Shown piece after piece: positions 1 through 9,954 of a stretch of DNA of 64,000 bases. The translations under genes and the position numbers were made by a program. The DNA lies in assembly GCA_021234155.1 (NCBI GenBank), contig JAJEKV010000072.1:62001-126000 (forward strand), read 5' to 3'. The DNA comes from Isoetes taiwanensis. Its lineage: Eukaryota; Streptophyta; Lycopodiopsida; Isoetales; Isoetaceae. Below the pieces are notes generated by a model, which was given only the letters and a program-made list of their open reading frames with translations, made no database searches and had not been told where the DNA came from. Position 1 is the first letter of the stretch. The number at the start of each line of letters is the position of its first letter.

Positions 1-236
1 GTCTCGACCGATATCTTTCCAATACCTCAATCCTGCCCTTCTACTAGTTTTTTTTTTTTTTTTTTGCTAGTAATCATATATATATATTAAGAGTTTGGCG
101 GCCCCGGCCGGCTTTTGTGCATCCAAAGAACACCATAAATAGTTGGATACCTAGTGCAATGTTGTATTGTGGTTTGTGGTGTATGCAGGGTTAATAGTGT
201 ATTAGAATGTTGTAGATAGGGATAATTTGCGTTTTT

Positions 237-440
237 TTATACTTCCTTTTTGTATTTGTAGTTGAGTTTTAATGAACCCCTGGGAGTCGAACCCAGGTGC
301 GACCCTCGGTGCGGGTGCATGGTGTAGAGGGAGCATCGATCTCCGAGGGGATCGGTGCTCCATCTACATCCTGGGCATGAGATGGAAGGAGTGTTTCTTT
401 TTTCTTTTTTCTTTTTTCCTTTTTTTTTTTGGGTACGCAC
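237..440 (-). mobile_element. possible tRNA-derived SINE fragment
   Basis: On the reverse strand, bases 294-282 read gggttcgactccc, a good match to a pol III B box (tRNA T arm), and the flanking bases pair as a T-stem-like hairpin. Just upstream on that strand, 363-331 form a 12-bp stem (ggagcaccgatc) with one mismatch. I cannot place a convincing A box or a target duplication, so this could also be a decayed tRNA pseudogene or chance. Confidence 0.3.
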
Positions 441-445
441 CTTGT

Positions 446-679
446 TTATGGAAGTAGTTCTTTGTAGACGATGTTTGTTGTGGTCTTGTCTGTGTTTGAC
501 TTGTCAAGGAGGATTAGGACGTCTTTTTTCTTTCGTACGCGTGTGAGCGCCGTGTATAATTGTCCGTGTGTGAAGATCTCAGTTCGTAGGTCGAGGACTA
601 TTTTGTCGAGGGTTAGTCCCAGGCAATTGTGGAACGTCATTGAATATGTGAGTCGCAGTCGAATAATGGTTTCATTCAA
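446..679 (-). pseudogene. Helitron PIF1-like helicase, C-terminal fragment
   Basis: A 77-residue reverse-strand reading frame matches the last conserved motifs of PIF1/RecD-type helicases from Helitron Rep/Hel proteins: TFHNCLGLTLDKIVLDL (motif V region) followed by FTHGQLYTALTRVR (motif VI with its arginine finger). A full Helitron protein exceeds 1,300 residues, so this is only the carboxyl end; nothing recognisable as helicase or Rep HUH nuclease follows at higher coordinates. A Helitron 3' end would be expected at lower coordinates, but I could not fix a CTRR terminus. The upstream reading frame (672-881) covers a hairpin and is not helicase. Some cellular PIF1 helicases share these motifs, but the GLTLDK/HGQLY version is typical of Helitrons. 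Confidence 0.75.
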
Positions 680-743
680 TCACGTTTCGTGTGTCGACTT
701 TGTCCACAATCTGAAACATAAGATTGTTGTAAGGGGTAGATAA

Positions 744-878
744 CGTCCTCCCCCGAGGAGTTATGGGCCAGGAAAATGGGCCACGAATGGCCATGTGGCC
801 GCGAAGCATTTTGGGAATTTCGGTAGGCCACATGGCCACGCAGGCCATTTTCCGCCCATAACTCCGGTGGAGAGGACG
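744..878. repeat. long imperfect inverted repeat (hairpin)
   Basis: Bases 744-800 and 826-878 are inverted copies with a 25-base loop. The best-matched blocks are ggagttatgggc, gaaaatgg and ggccatgtggcc against their complements on the far side. The structure lies just upstream, in helicase orientation, of the Helitron fragment. It could be a foldback element or a precursor of small RNAs; no target duplication is visible. Confidence 0.8.
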
Positions 879-879
879 C

Positions 880-2217
880 ATCGCCTTAACGCCCCGCGGG
901 TCGAAGTCCTTTAGTCGAAAAAACGTGGCGGCTATGGCGATGTCCGCCCTCGCCCATTACCAAACAAGTGAGCAGATCTCTCCCATTGCGGTTGTTCTTG
1001 CTGGAACATCGATTTTTGTTGATGTATGATGCATTTTTGTGCTTTCTTTCGGGGATACTCCATCTTTTGAACTTGGATTATCACAAATAGTCGCAGATCT
1101 TAATATAGTGACAAGGCCACCAAAGATCATCCTCTGAAAGCCTCGAGAATGCCGTTCTTGAAGCTCATGTGCGCGAGTTTTCCTCTTTCAAACATATCAA
1201 ATGCTTCAAGCTCCTTGAACGTGGAAACCCGTATACCTTTTTTGTTGCATTGGCTTCCGCTCAACTTGTTTTTCTTTCCGGCTGTGAAAGCAACCGTGTT
1301 CCTACCGTGTTTCTTCTTTTGCATATTTTGTGTTTCTTTTTGAACGTGGAAAGCGTATACAGTACACATGTTTCTTGCATTGGCTTTCGACCAGAATAGC
1401 ATGTTTTTTTGCTGGAATCCGACTAAAATAGTGTATAAAGAAAAGGCCACAAAGCCGTGCATGCATACCGTCTGGTACCAGAACCAAGGATTTAGTCATC
1501 TGGAGACGTTTGTATTACTTCATATCTCTGCTTAAAATACACTCCTCGTTCCTGCACTCCTGGATCTCGACATGTGGATCCGTAATATTATTCTCCAGCG
1601 CCTCCGTTCTGAGCAAATCCGAAGCCCTTTGGCCTCCCGGAATCTCTGTCCACTACTACCTGCGCAAATAAACGCCTTCCCTGTCAGAAATCATCACCTT
1701 CTCCTGTTTTTTCTTTTCTTTTCTGTAACATAACTCTGCAGCTTGTAGTATCTCTGCTGAGTTGTGCATCTTTCTGCAGAATTATTTACAACAATGTTCG
1801 ATCTCCTTTTTTACCTCATTGTTTTACCGCAGGGTAAAAAAAACTCACGTTGAATAGCAGATCCCAGTGTGCCTGGAAATACAGAGGGGGTCATGAGCTG
1901 CTGAGAAAGCAGTTCATTGTTTGTCATTCCAAAGCAATACTGCATAACTTTTGGGCAGGCTTTTGTGTTGGTGCTAAATCCCATAGTATTGCAAAGGGAT
2001 TCTATCACGTCCTTTGTCACAGGAACTGACGAATTAGAGCTGCTGTTTCTCTCCAGCATATCTCTGTTTCTCTCCAGCATATCTCTGCTATCAACAATTT
2101 ACTGAATTTTTTTTCCTCTACAACATTATGACAGTAACTTAGCTTTATATGTAAAGTTTTTTACAATCTTAGGCTCTCTATCATTATGTCTAATTTTGTT
2201 TTCTTTTTTAATGGCAG
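880..2217. other. non-coding stretch with small internal duplications
   Basis: No convincing gene. Two degenerate direct repeats occur at about 1212-1262 and 1336-1390 (shared blocks gaacgtggaaa and ttgcattggctt). A perfect tandem duplication of ttctctccagcatatctctg lies at about 2046-2085. A reverse-strand 89-residue open frame at 1811-2080 is unrecognised. Sequence just before 2218 (polypyrimidine then AG) is the acceptor side of an intron, so upstream exon(s) of the recombinase gene may lie here unseen. Confidence 0.5.
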
Positions 2218-4221
2218 GAAGAAGGGCAAGTATAAGCAGCTTGATAAGGAGAATATGACAGTTGCTGTTGTTGAAAAAAAGTCTACAGCCCGGAAAAACA
2301 GGGAGTATTCAACTAGATATTATGAGTGGAGGGCAGAATTTGGGCCAGCGCTTGGTATCACATGCAATAAGAGGATTGAAGACTTCAACATGCAGGAAAT
2401 TGTTGATTTTAGCCGCCATCTTGTATTTTTTATGCAGCAGGTAAGTTCTTTCTGCTTTCTTTGTTGCTATAGTGTTATGTGCATAACATGCTGCAAATAT
2501 TCTAATTTCTTGTTGCAGATCCAGAAATCAAATGGAGAGCCATATGCACCTAATACAATGAAGGATTATTTGCATACTTTTGGTCGAATATTAAAAAAAG
2601 GCAGAGATGAGCGAACTCGTACAACAGGTAACTTCTTTTTGTTGATGATCACATGTAAATTGCCTAAATCTGTTTTTGTATGTGTAGGACAATATGAGCC
2701 AGAGATAAAAGTAACTACTGATGCGCTTTTTAAAGCAGCTCGTGATGCATGTGACAAGGTCGTTTGCTTTATTCTCTCTTTCTCTTCTTCTATAATTTTT
2801 ATTTCTATATATAACGATATATCATTGTCTTGTAGGTTATTAATGATAATGCTCGTGTTAGTGGTGTGTCCTATGAAGACGAGTTTCTTCTTCAGGACAG
2901 CATGATTAAAAACATTCTTGAATCTGAATTTTTGTCGACTTCGCATCCAAATGGCCTTTTATGTCGTGTGGAATTTTATTGTATTACGTGCTTCTTTATC
3001 CGGCCAGGAAATGAGCTGTGGGAAACTCTGTGCGTGGACTTTAGTTTCAAAAAAGATGTTCATGGCACGTTTATCCGGTGAGTTCATTTGTCTGTTGTTA
3101 TACGTACACGTTTTGTTGTTTATATCCTCTTTGTTATGTATTTAGGTTCTGCCAGCAGCCATCAAAGAACAGGCCATTAAACATGCAGAATTGTAAGCCG
3201 AGTGATAGGAGACGGCCTGTTGAGGTTTATTCGCACATCAATCCCGATCTTTATGAGACATTCAGACTTTACTTCTCTCACATGCCACCTCCGGAGGACG
3301 ATGAGGATTTTATGGAGAGGCATTTGCTGTTATCAGCGATCACAAAGCCAAGAACTTCAGTTTGGTTTCAAATTCAGAATCTTGGTCGTCATAAAATTAG
3401 TGACTTGGCGAAGACAGTATCTTCAATTCTTGGTAATTTTTGTTTTTTGTTTATTCCTTTCTTTCAGAAATTTGAATTATTTAAGTTGAGTTTGCGAATG
3501 ATGCATTCTGCCAATTGATTACTCCTTTTGTATTTAATTTTTCTAATGATTCAAGCTGGTTAATAGGTGTCAAAGTAACAAACATGACTTTTCGTCATTT
3601 TGCTGTTACTCGCGAGAGAGAGCAAGGTTGCCCAGATGATACACTGGTTAATCTTACAGGCCATAAGAGATCAGCTACTTTGAAAAACTATGACCACAGT
3701 GGCAAATTAGAAATGATGGCCATGCAAGCTAGCTTAATGCCTGGAGAAACTCGTTCTTACAACGAGATCTTAGATGAAACGAAAAAGAGTTAATTGTCAA
3801 TATTCTATTTTTATTTCTGTTCTGTTTCTCTCTTATTTGACACTGTTTTTGGTTTATTGTAGAGGCTCGAAACACATTGAGGGTAAGTTCATCTACTGAA
3901 GCAAAAGTTGTAGGAGGGAGTTCAACACAAGTTGTTGGATCTACGACAAGCATACCTGGGCCTTCAAATATTCAGGTACCTGAGCCTTCAAATATAAATT
4001 CGGCATCAAACATTATACCAGTGGGGCCGAGTAGTCCAGCAATGAACTTTGCACCAGGGGCTGCTTCGATATCTGCATCAACTAAGAATTCTACAGTGAT
4101 GAATTTTTATAATTGTAACTTTCCAACAGGTACGTAGTTTTTAGATTATTTTAGTTTTGTAGATCTGTTTTTGTTGCGGTTCTAATATTCTGTTTGTGTT
4201 CTTCGTAGCATCATTTAGATG
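2218..4221 (+). CDS. Crypton-like tyrosine recombinase (multi-exon)
   Basis: Eight exons can be read through with GT-AG introns and preserved phase: 2218-2440, 2519-2627, 2688-2758, 2836-3077, 3146-3432, 3567-3788, 3863-4129 and 4209-4221 (stop TGA). The product resembles the DUF3504/Crypton (KIAA1958, ZMYM-type) tyrosine recombinases: an N-terminal helical domain (NTMKDYLHTFGRILKK), the HPNGLL..V block that precedes the first catalytic Arg (FIRPGNE), a WFQIQNLG block, then TNMTFRHF and LTGHKRSATLKNYDHS, which carry the second Arg, the Gly-His and the nucleophilic Tyr. The usual H-x-x-R box reads MTFR, so its His is replaced. A Ser/Pro-rich tail ends in a MNFYNCNF motif, as seen in animal relatives. 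The true start is uncertain because 2218 follows a splice acceptor; the first ATG in this exon is at about 2255. It could be a transposon recombinase or a domesticated gene. Confidence 0.8.
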
Positions 4222-4276
4222 AAGAAATTCTGAATGATTTTAAAAGAAGATAGCAATGACACTTCTGCAACAACAA

Positions 4277-4377
4277 ATTTCTGCTGTAATAATTTCTGCT
4301 GTAATAATCTGCTGTAATAATTTCTGCTGTAATAATTTCTGCAATCAGATTTCTGCTGTAATAATTTCTGCTGCAAC
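4277..4377. repeat. short tandem repeat, unit ttctgctgtaataa
   Basis: Six to seven degenerate copies of a 14-16 base unit (ttctgctgtaataa), some variants carrying gcaatcaga or gcaacca, lie just after the recombinase stop codon, probably in its 3' untranslated region. Confidence 0.85.
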
Positions 4378-4385
4378 CAGATTTT

Positions 4386-5998
4386 GTAGAAATTCGATGT
4401 ACATCCTGTAACAGATTTCTAAGACTATTTTGTTCTATAAATTTTGGAGGATCTACTATGTTGTAACAGATGTAATTTTGGAGGATCTACTATGTTGTAA
4501 CATATGTAATTTTGCATAGTGAAACCCACGTTTTGATTTTGGTTATGGGTTAGAGGATAATGTTATGACCATAACATGCTTGTTATGGCCATAACAAATA
4601 ATGTTACTGGAGATAACATTTTCAAATGGATGGCTGAGATTGAAACCTGGGCCTAAAGGACGAGGCCCAGGACGTTAAGGAACTCTAGCTTATACAGCAA
4701 TTTACTTGCACATTTTGCCATTTTAATTTACCTATATCTTTGTTATACATACAATGGTTTGTAGCTATGCAATTCTAGTTCTGATTCTGTTATTAAAGGT
4801 CCACAACAAATATGTTAACCTCTAAATTGAAAGAAAGGTGCTTTTCTAGATGTGTATTAACTTAGGTTGAAAATCTATCGAAATTGAGAAGCATGGCTCT
4901 AGTGCACTTTCGAAGTTGAATCCAAGTCTGTGCTATTTTATAAAATTGAAGCCAAGTTTGTCTAATTGAGAACTATGACTGCTTGCTGATTGCAGGGTCA
5001 GATCATTTAATTTTGAATCCTTTCCTTAAAGTGATGGCCCATATCCTCCAAACAGCTCGCCTTGCACCTGTAGCCTTACGGAGCTATATCTGTGAGCTGC
5101 ACAGTTTATATTTGCAAAAACTTGAATTGGAGGGCACTTTGTACAATTAACGTTATCATGTCGGCATTACAGGTGAAACAAAAAAGAAGAGAAACAGAGC
5201 AAAACCCACCCAGGTACATTTTATAGAGCACGTAAAAAAAAAGGAGCAATATCCATCCGTGTACATTTTAGAGCACGAAAATGTACATGCACAAGTCAAT
5301 CTTTCTGAGGTAAACAATCCACCCTTTGTTTGGCGGAACATCCAAATTTACGGTTTTTGTAGAAGTCACAGCAGGCTCAAGGTTAGCATAAGTAGTTGCA
5401 GTATTGAACGCCCCAAGATTTTTTAAAGAAATCGAAGCAGGAAATCCCATTCCACTTGCCGTATTTTGATAGCTGCATTTGTAAAAATCTGTGTTTCGAA
5501 TCCAAAAAGCTAGAATGGCTCAAAATTTGGACGATTTGCGGGTTGTATGCCAGCAATACAATAGCGCCAGATTTTGTTTCTTTAGCTATAGCCCTTTAGG
5601 TTGCGTTCGTCAAAAAGATTCGGGGTGAGCAATTTTTGATGGTATTACACAATATCCTTAGCTTGATTGATCAAAGCTCTTAAAAATCTGAAACTTTTAT
5701 GTTGACTTTGCAAGTAAGCAGTGTATTCCAATTGTTATAGCTGAGCTCAGCTGCACCACTTCTGCCGAGTTCACCCGTTCGATAGGATGCTCTAGTTCTG
5801 CCGAGTGCACCTAGTGATATTACCCATTGTTTCTTCACCATTAAACCATATTGATACCGCCGGCCAATTTCTCTAAATCTGTGGCAGCCTGTATGGAAAA
5901 GAATTGGCCGAAATTTGGAATTTGATAGAAAGAGTTGCTAAAAACAACAGAGTCAAAAGTCAATATCTGGTAAATTACCAGTCGCATAGGCTCTAATC
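4386..5998. other. non-coding stretch with palindromic and tandem motifs
   Basis: Two tandem copies of a roughly 34-base unit (core ggaggatctactatgttg) lie at 4440-4510. At about 4562-4600 a 16-base palindrome, tgttatggccataaca, occurs twice (once with one mismatch). A reverse-strand 60-residue frame at 5268-5450 (GFPASISLKNLGAFNTATTY) looks protein-like but I do not recognise it; it may be a gene scrap. The stretch ends at the CACTA target site. Confidence 0.45.
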
Positions 5999-6024
5999 CA
6001 CTACGAAAAAAGTGCTCAAATCCC

Positions 6025-6370
6025 CTCAAAAATCCCCCGTTGAGGAACCGGGGGACTTGAAAGCAATGGGTTGTTTTCTTGGCAATGGGGAATTTTAGAA
6101 CAAAAGGGTATATCCTACTAGGGAAGATTAGTAGAAACATGGGATTCATGAACAAAGAGGGCATATCCTAACTGGGGGAAATTAGAAGCTTAGGGGGAAG
6201 ATGAGTAGAAACAGGGGATACTTGAATAAAAAGGGTATATCATAATGGGGGAAATTAGTAGAAATAGGGGATTGCAAATGCATATTGGGGTATTTTCAAG
6301 AAAAGGGGATTAGGTCAAAAGAGAATTTGCAAATTGGGGTATTTTTGAGAAAGGAGCATTGGTTCAAAAA
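6025..6370. repeat. left subterminal repeats of the CACTA element
   Basis: Degenerate repeats around gggggaaattagtag, aaaagggtatatc and ggggattgcaaa occur many times within about 350 bases of the left terminus. Clusters of short repeats here are where CACTA transposase accessory protein binds in known elements. Confidence 0.75.
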
Positions 6371-6695
6371 GTGAATTACCACATAATAGAGGAATTATAG
6401 TTCAATCCAAGGACATAATTAACTTAATTAACTCCGAACATAAATAAATTACATGTAATTAATTTGGAATAAATAAAACGTAATCAAATGTAATTGTTTT
6501 TTTATTGTATTGTCTTTATGTCTTCATTTTTTCTCTCCTCGACGATGGCGGGCGGCCCCTGTATTGGCGGGCCTCGACGATGGCGGCCTGTTTTTCTTCG
6601 GCGCTCAGGTAAATCTCTATGGCGCCAGCATCTTTTTTTAGTTTTACTTACAGTTTTCAAGATTTGGACGGTTTTTGTAGATTCTTTTGATTTTC

Positions 6696-7118
6696 TTACA
6701 GATTCTGTACCGAAGATTTGGGGGATGCCAAGCTTGTATCTCCCTCACAGCCAAAAGACTTATCGCAGGGCAGTTTGTTTATAGAGACTACATAATACAG
6801 ATCTAAATCCACATTTTTTGGAACACTGGCAGGGTAAACAAGCGAGTTCAGACTCTTAACCTGCATCTGAGGGTTTTCAAACCATGTTCTGTCATGCTTA
6901 TCAGGCACATGGCTTGGAAAAATAGGAGAAGATGAGGATCCATTGTATCTCAGAATGGCCAATGCAGGTATTTCTTGCACGCCTTTCTTGGATCTTTGGA
7001 ATGGTGAAACAACTATGTAGTATTGGCCCTCTTTTGATTTTTGCGTGATGAGGAAATTATATGTCCGGCCCGGATGGATCGAAAATGAAGAATTGGAAAT
7101 CATTGGTGTAAGATGCAT
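6696..7118 (-). pseudogene. laccase-like multicopper oxidase fragment captured by the CACTA element
   Basis: A 140-residue reverse-strand frame matches the second cupredoxin domain of plant laccases: PMISNSSFSIHPGRTYNFLI, then GQYYIVVSPFQ, IPALAILRYNGSS, FPSHVPDKHD and a VKSLNSLVYPASVPKNVDL block that precedes the third domain. None of the copper-binding His clusters (domains 1 and 3) lie inside this piece. A complete laccase is about 560 residues, so this is one exon-sized piece. It lies wholly inside the transposon and opposite in orientation to the ALDH6 exons, so it was captured separately. Ascorbate oxidase or another multicopper oxidase is a less likely source. Confidence 0.7.
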
Positions 7119-7474
7119 CAGTTCCTACAACCGTAAGACCGTGACACGCTATTGTGAAAAGAGATCCGCTTTGCGGGCATTGTTGATAACTCTAAGGAGG
7201 TAATTGTTTTTATTCTCGCTCCCACATCTACAATGTGTGTTGATGTTTGCAAGGGTAAAGGAACAATTCATAGCACAGCACAAAAATCGTAAGTAACAAT
7301 TCTCAAGTTATGTAGTTACCATCGGAACAAGTGTTGCGGGGACCGTGTGGCCATTGATTAGATATGCATCGGACTCTCGAGGGCCTTTTCCAGTCTTGAG
7401 CATAGCGGCAAAGCTTGATCAATGTTTTGTAGTCATGAGATTATAACTCCATTTTCTTCTTTGTTTTGTGTTAG

Positions 7475-7890
7475 GACATTGTTAATAGCATATGTGATCA
7501 TCCAGATATCAAGGCTGTCTCATTTGTTGGGTCGGATAAGGTGAAGATCCTTTATCTCAGTGATGAGATTGCACTCACTTCCTGAGTTTAAATTCCCTTG
7601 TTATTTCTGCTTCCCAGGCTGGCAGGCACATATATTCCCGTGCTGCAGCTGCAGGAAAAAGAGTGCAGGTATTATGTTATGCAAAAGAAGCAAATGGCAT
7701 GGAGTATTTCTGTGATATGATTTCATATGATGTCCCTTCATGTGTAGTGCAACATGGGTGCCAAAAACCATGCTGTTGTAATGCCTGATGCAGACCCAGT
7801 TTCAACTATGAATGCATTAGTGGGTGCTGCCTTTGGTTGCAGCCGGTCAGCGTTGCATGGTTGTGTTAATTTGTGAAATGAAATACTTCT
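7475..7890 (+). pseudogene. methylmalonate-semialdehyde dehydrogenase (ALDH6) exons captured by the CACTA element
   Basis: Three adjacent exons read DIVNSICDHPDIKAVSFVG (7475-7540), AGRHIYSRAAAAGKRVQ (7618-7668) and CNMGAKNHAVVMPDAD onward (7748 to about 7846), joined by two introns with GT-AG borders, and followed directly by AAGQRCM after one extra base that shifts the frame. This is the NAD-binding and active-site-approach region of ALDH6 (methylmalonate-semialdehyde dehydrogenase, a mitochondrial enzyme of valine and pyrimidine breakdown, about 500 residues in full). The catalytic Cys of the GQRCM motif is present, but about 80% of the enzyme is absent. Retained introns mean the piece was taken as genomic DNA, not through an mRNA copy. 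It cannot encode an active enzyme. Confidence 0.85.
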
Positions 7891-8079
7891 GGACTAGAAA
7901 TGTAATTCTTTTGCAATGAAAACTTAACTTTTTATTTGCAAATGAAATTTGATGTGAAATTGTGAATCTGGAATTTGAATTCAAAAGCTGGATAAGTTGC
8001 TTAGAATATAGGTAACCAAATTCACCGAAAAATATAATTACCAGGAATGTTTTACAACCAAATAGCATAACGGGGTATA

Positions 8080-8345
8080 ATGGGGTATTTGTATAACAGG
8101 GTATTATTTTTACAAATGAGGAAATGGGGGATTATGGCCAAACTGGGATTATGGTTAAAGTAGGAAAGGGGGTATGGTAAAATGTAATAGGGTATTGTTT
8201 TACAAACAAAGGAAGGGGGAATTATGGCAAAATGTAACAGGGTATTATCGTACAAATAAGGAAAGGGGGGATTATGGCCAAATACCCCGATTCTAAAAAT
8301 TCATTTTATACCCCATTGTTCTACAGAAAAGGGGGATTCTATAGG
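8080..8345. repeat. right subterminal repeats of the CACTA element
   Basis: Repeated words such as cagggtatta, gggggattatgg and caaaatgtaa occur about six times just inside the right terminus. They are similar in G-rich character to the left set but not an exact mirror of it. Confidence 0.75.
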
Positions 8346-8394
8346 CATTTTTGGGGGGTATTTTCCCGGGTATTGGAGCACCTTTTTCGTTGTG

Positions 8395-9950
8395 ATCTGG
8401 CTCTATGATTGAATTTCTTTTGTAAATTATTGTACAGTAGATAATACCAGATTATTTTTCAGGCTTCAAATTGTCAGTGTTGATGTTGCTTCCATACAGT
8501 CCTTTTTCGAATTGGAAGCCCAAGTTCAGCACCCTGCATTCAAACCGATCATTTGTACTGCAAAATGCTTTGTTCTTCCCTAGATACATTCTGCTTCCCA
8601 CAGTTGAATCTACCTTGCATCCTTAAGAATTCAACTCTCGATTTTCATCTGATTAATTTGGAAAGCAGTGGCCTTCAAAGGCGTCAATCTGCAATTTGCC
8701 CAGTGAGTTCGACTTGAGAAAAATATCTTGGGATTCACCATTTATGCCAGATATCCGCACAGAAGCCCCAAACAAATAACAATTTTGATTGTAGTATATC
8801 AAAATGAGGCCCTAAGCTGCCTTCAAGCAAAATTGCTCGAAACCCATGTGATTGGTCCATGAAGTAGATGAGCAATCAAGTTGCCCAGAAGATAGAAATT
8901 GAACCACATTGAAGCAGAGAAACAGAGTAATCAAGCGTGACTTGAGATATTTAGATATGTGGTGATTTTAGAAATTGAGAGATTCCTATCTCCGGCATCA
9001 AGGAATTCCTGCGGAATGAATGCATTAGAAGGGCTCTCCTGCCACATAGAAGGACGAAATCTGGATCACGGATTTAGCAATATAAACTTCTGGGAACTTA
9101 CAGATCATTTTACACGGCCTTCTGGAGCTTTTCGCCAGTGCAAACAATCTAGAATCATAACCATCTGTTGTCCGAAAGGATTTGAGAGTTAAGCCCTGAG
9201 TTTCTTTCAATGGAATCAAATGCCAGATCTAAGATCAAATTTTATGCTGATGAAATCAAACTTTGAATCGAGGCTTCAAAATCGAAGATAACAAAGTAAT
9301 TACCTGATTTATGCAGGGGTTCACAAAATGCCAAAAGGTTCCAGGGCCAGAGGCTTCAATAACTTTCTTCGGTCCCTTTGAATCTGCCTCCAAAAACAGT
9401 TAATTACAAAGCTTGGACATGTAAGAACGAAGGCACTCTGTACTCTAATGCAATTTGGCCCTAAATTGCAAGAAATTTCAAGCGGAAATTACCTCTTTAT
9501 GCAACGATTCACAGATGGTGGATGGGTTTAGGGCCGGACGCTCTAAAATACTGGATCACTGTATTTTCTGCATTTTTTTGCCAAGGTCATCAATTCAAGA
9601 TCCGGGGCCTCCCATAGCAGTCTACAAAGCTAAAAATTCGACGCTGGATTCATCAGAAGTTTAATTCTACAAACTTGCCTGTCAATGGGTTTTTTTTTTC
9701 TTTTAAAACATAGCCTGTGCAGTGCCGTACTTTAATGTTGGCCGTCCCCTCTTCACAATTACTGCTCCCAGGCTGTAGATGCAGGGGATTGCTGCGAGGC
9801 GGGCGGGTTTTGCTGCAGGAGGGCGCCGCCCTTGAGTTGTACAGACATAGAAGGTAAGAGGCGTTGGGAGAATGATAGATATATCTAATTGGTTTTCTAG
9901 TAATCATATATAGGTTGTACTATGAGGGGCTGTACAAATTCGACTAGAAG
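8395..9950. other. no recognisable gene
   Basis: Moderately AT-rich sequence without a convincing coding frame. Two related blocks near 9310-9365 and 9490-9550 share cacaaaatg/cacagatgg and agggcc motifs and may be an old duplication. A poly-T run lies near 9690. A cctaattggttttctagtaatcatatata motif near 9885-9913 resembles the bases at 66-80 of the window, perhaps a shared repeat edge. Confidence 0.4.
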
Positions 9951-9954
9951 CAAA

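Larger units (their letters stand above)
5999..8394. mobile_element. CACTA (En/Spm-type) non-autonomous transposon with captured host gene fragments
   Basis: The left end begins cactacgaaaaaagtgctc and the complement of the right end begins cacaacgaaaaaggtgctc, the standard CACTA inverted termini. Both sides are flanked by the 3-base direct repeat ATC (5996-5998 and 8395-8397), the expected target duplication length for this superfamily. Just inside both ends are arrays of G-rich subterminal repeats, as expected for transposase binding. At 2,396 bp and without a transposase frame, the element must rely on a transposase elsewhere. The interior holds a reverse-strand laccase-like fragment and forward-strand exons of methylmalonate-semialdehyde dehydrogenase, each with plant-gene character, so it is a gene-capturing (Pack-type) CACTA. 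Confidence 0.9.

Noticed and set aside
1811-2080. Reverse-strand 89-residue gene upstream of the recombinase
   Set aside because: No family match; part of the frame is a perfect 20-base tandem duplication. It was noted only in the intergenic entry.
5268-5450. Laccase or other named enzyme exon
   Set aside because: The GFPASISLKNLGAFNTATTY frame looks protein-like, but I could not tie it to a family, so it is left unnamed.
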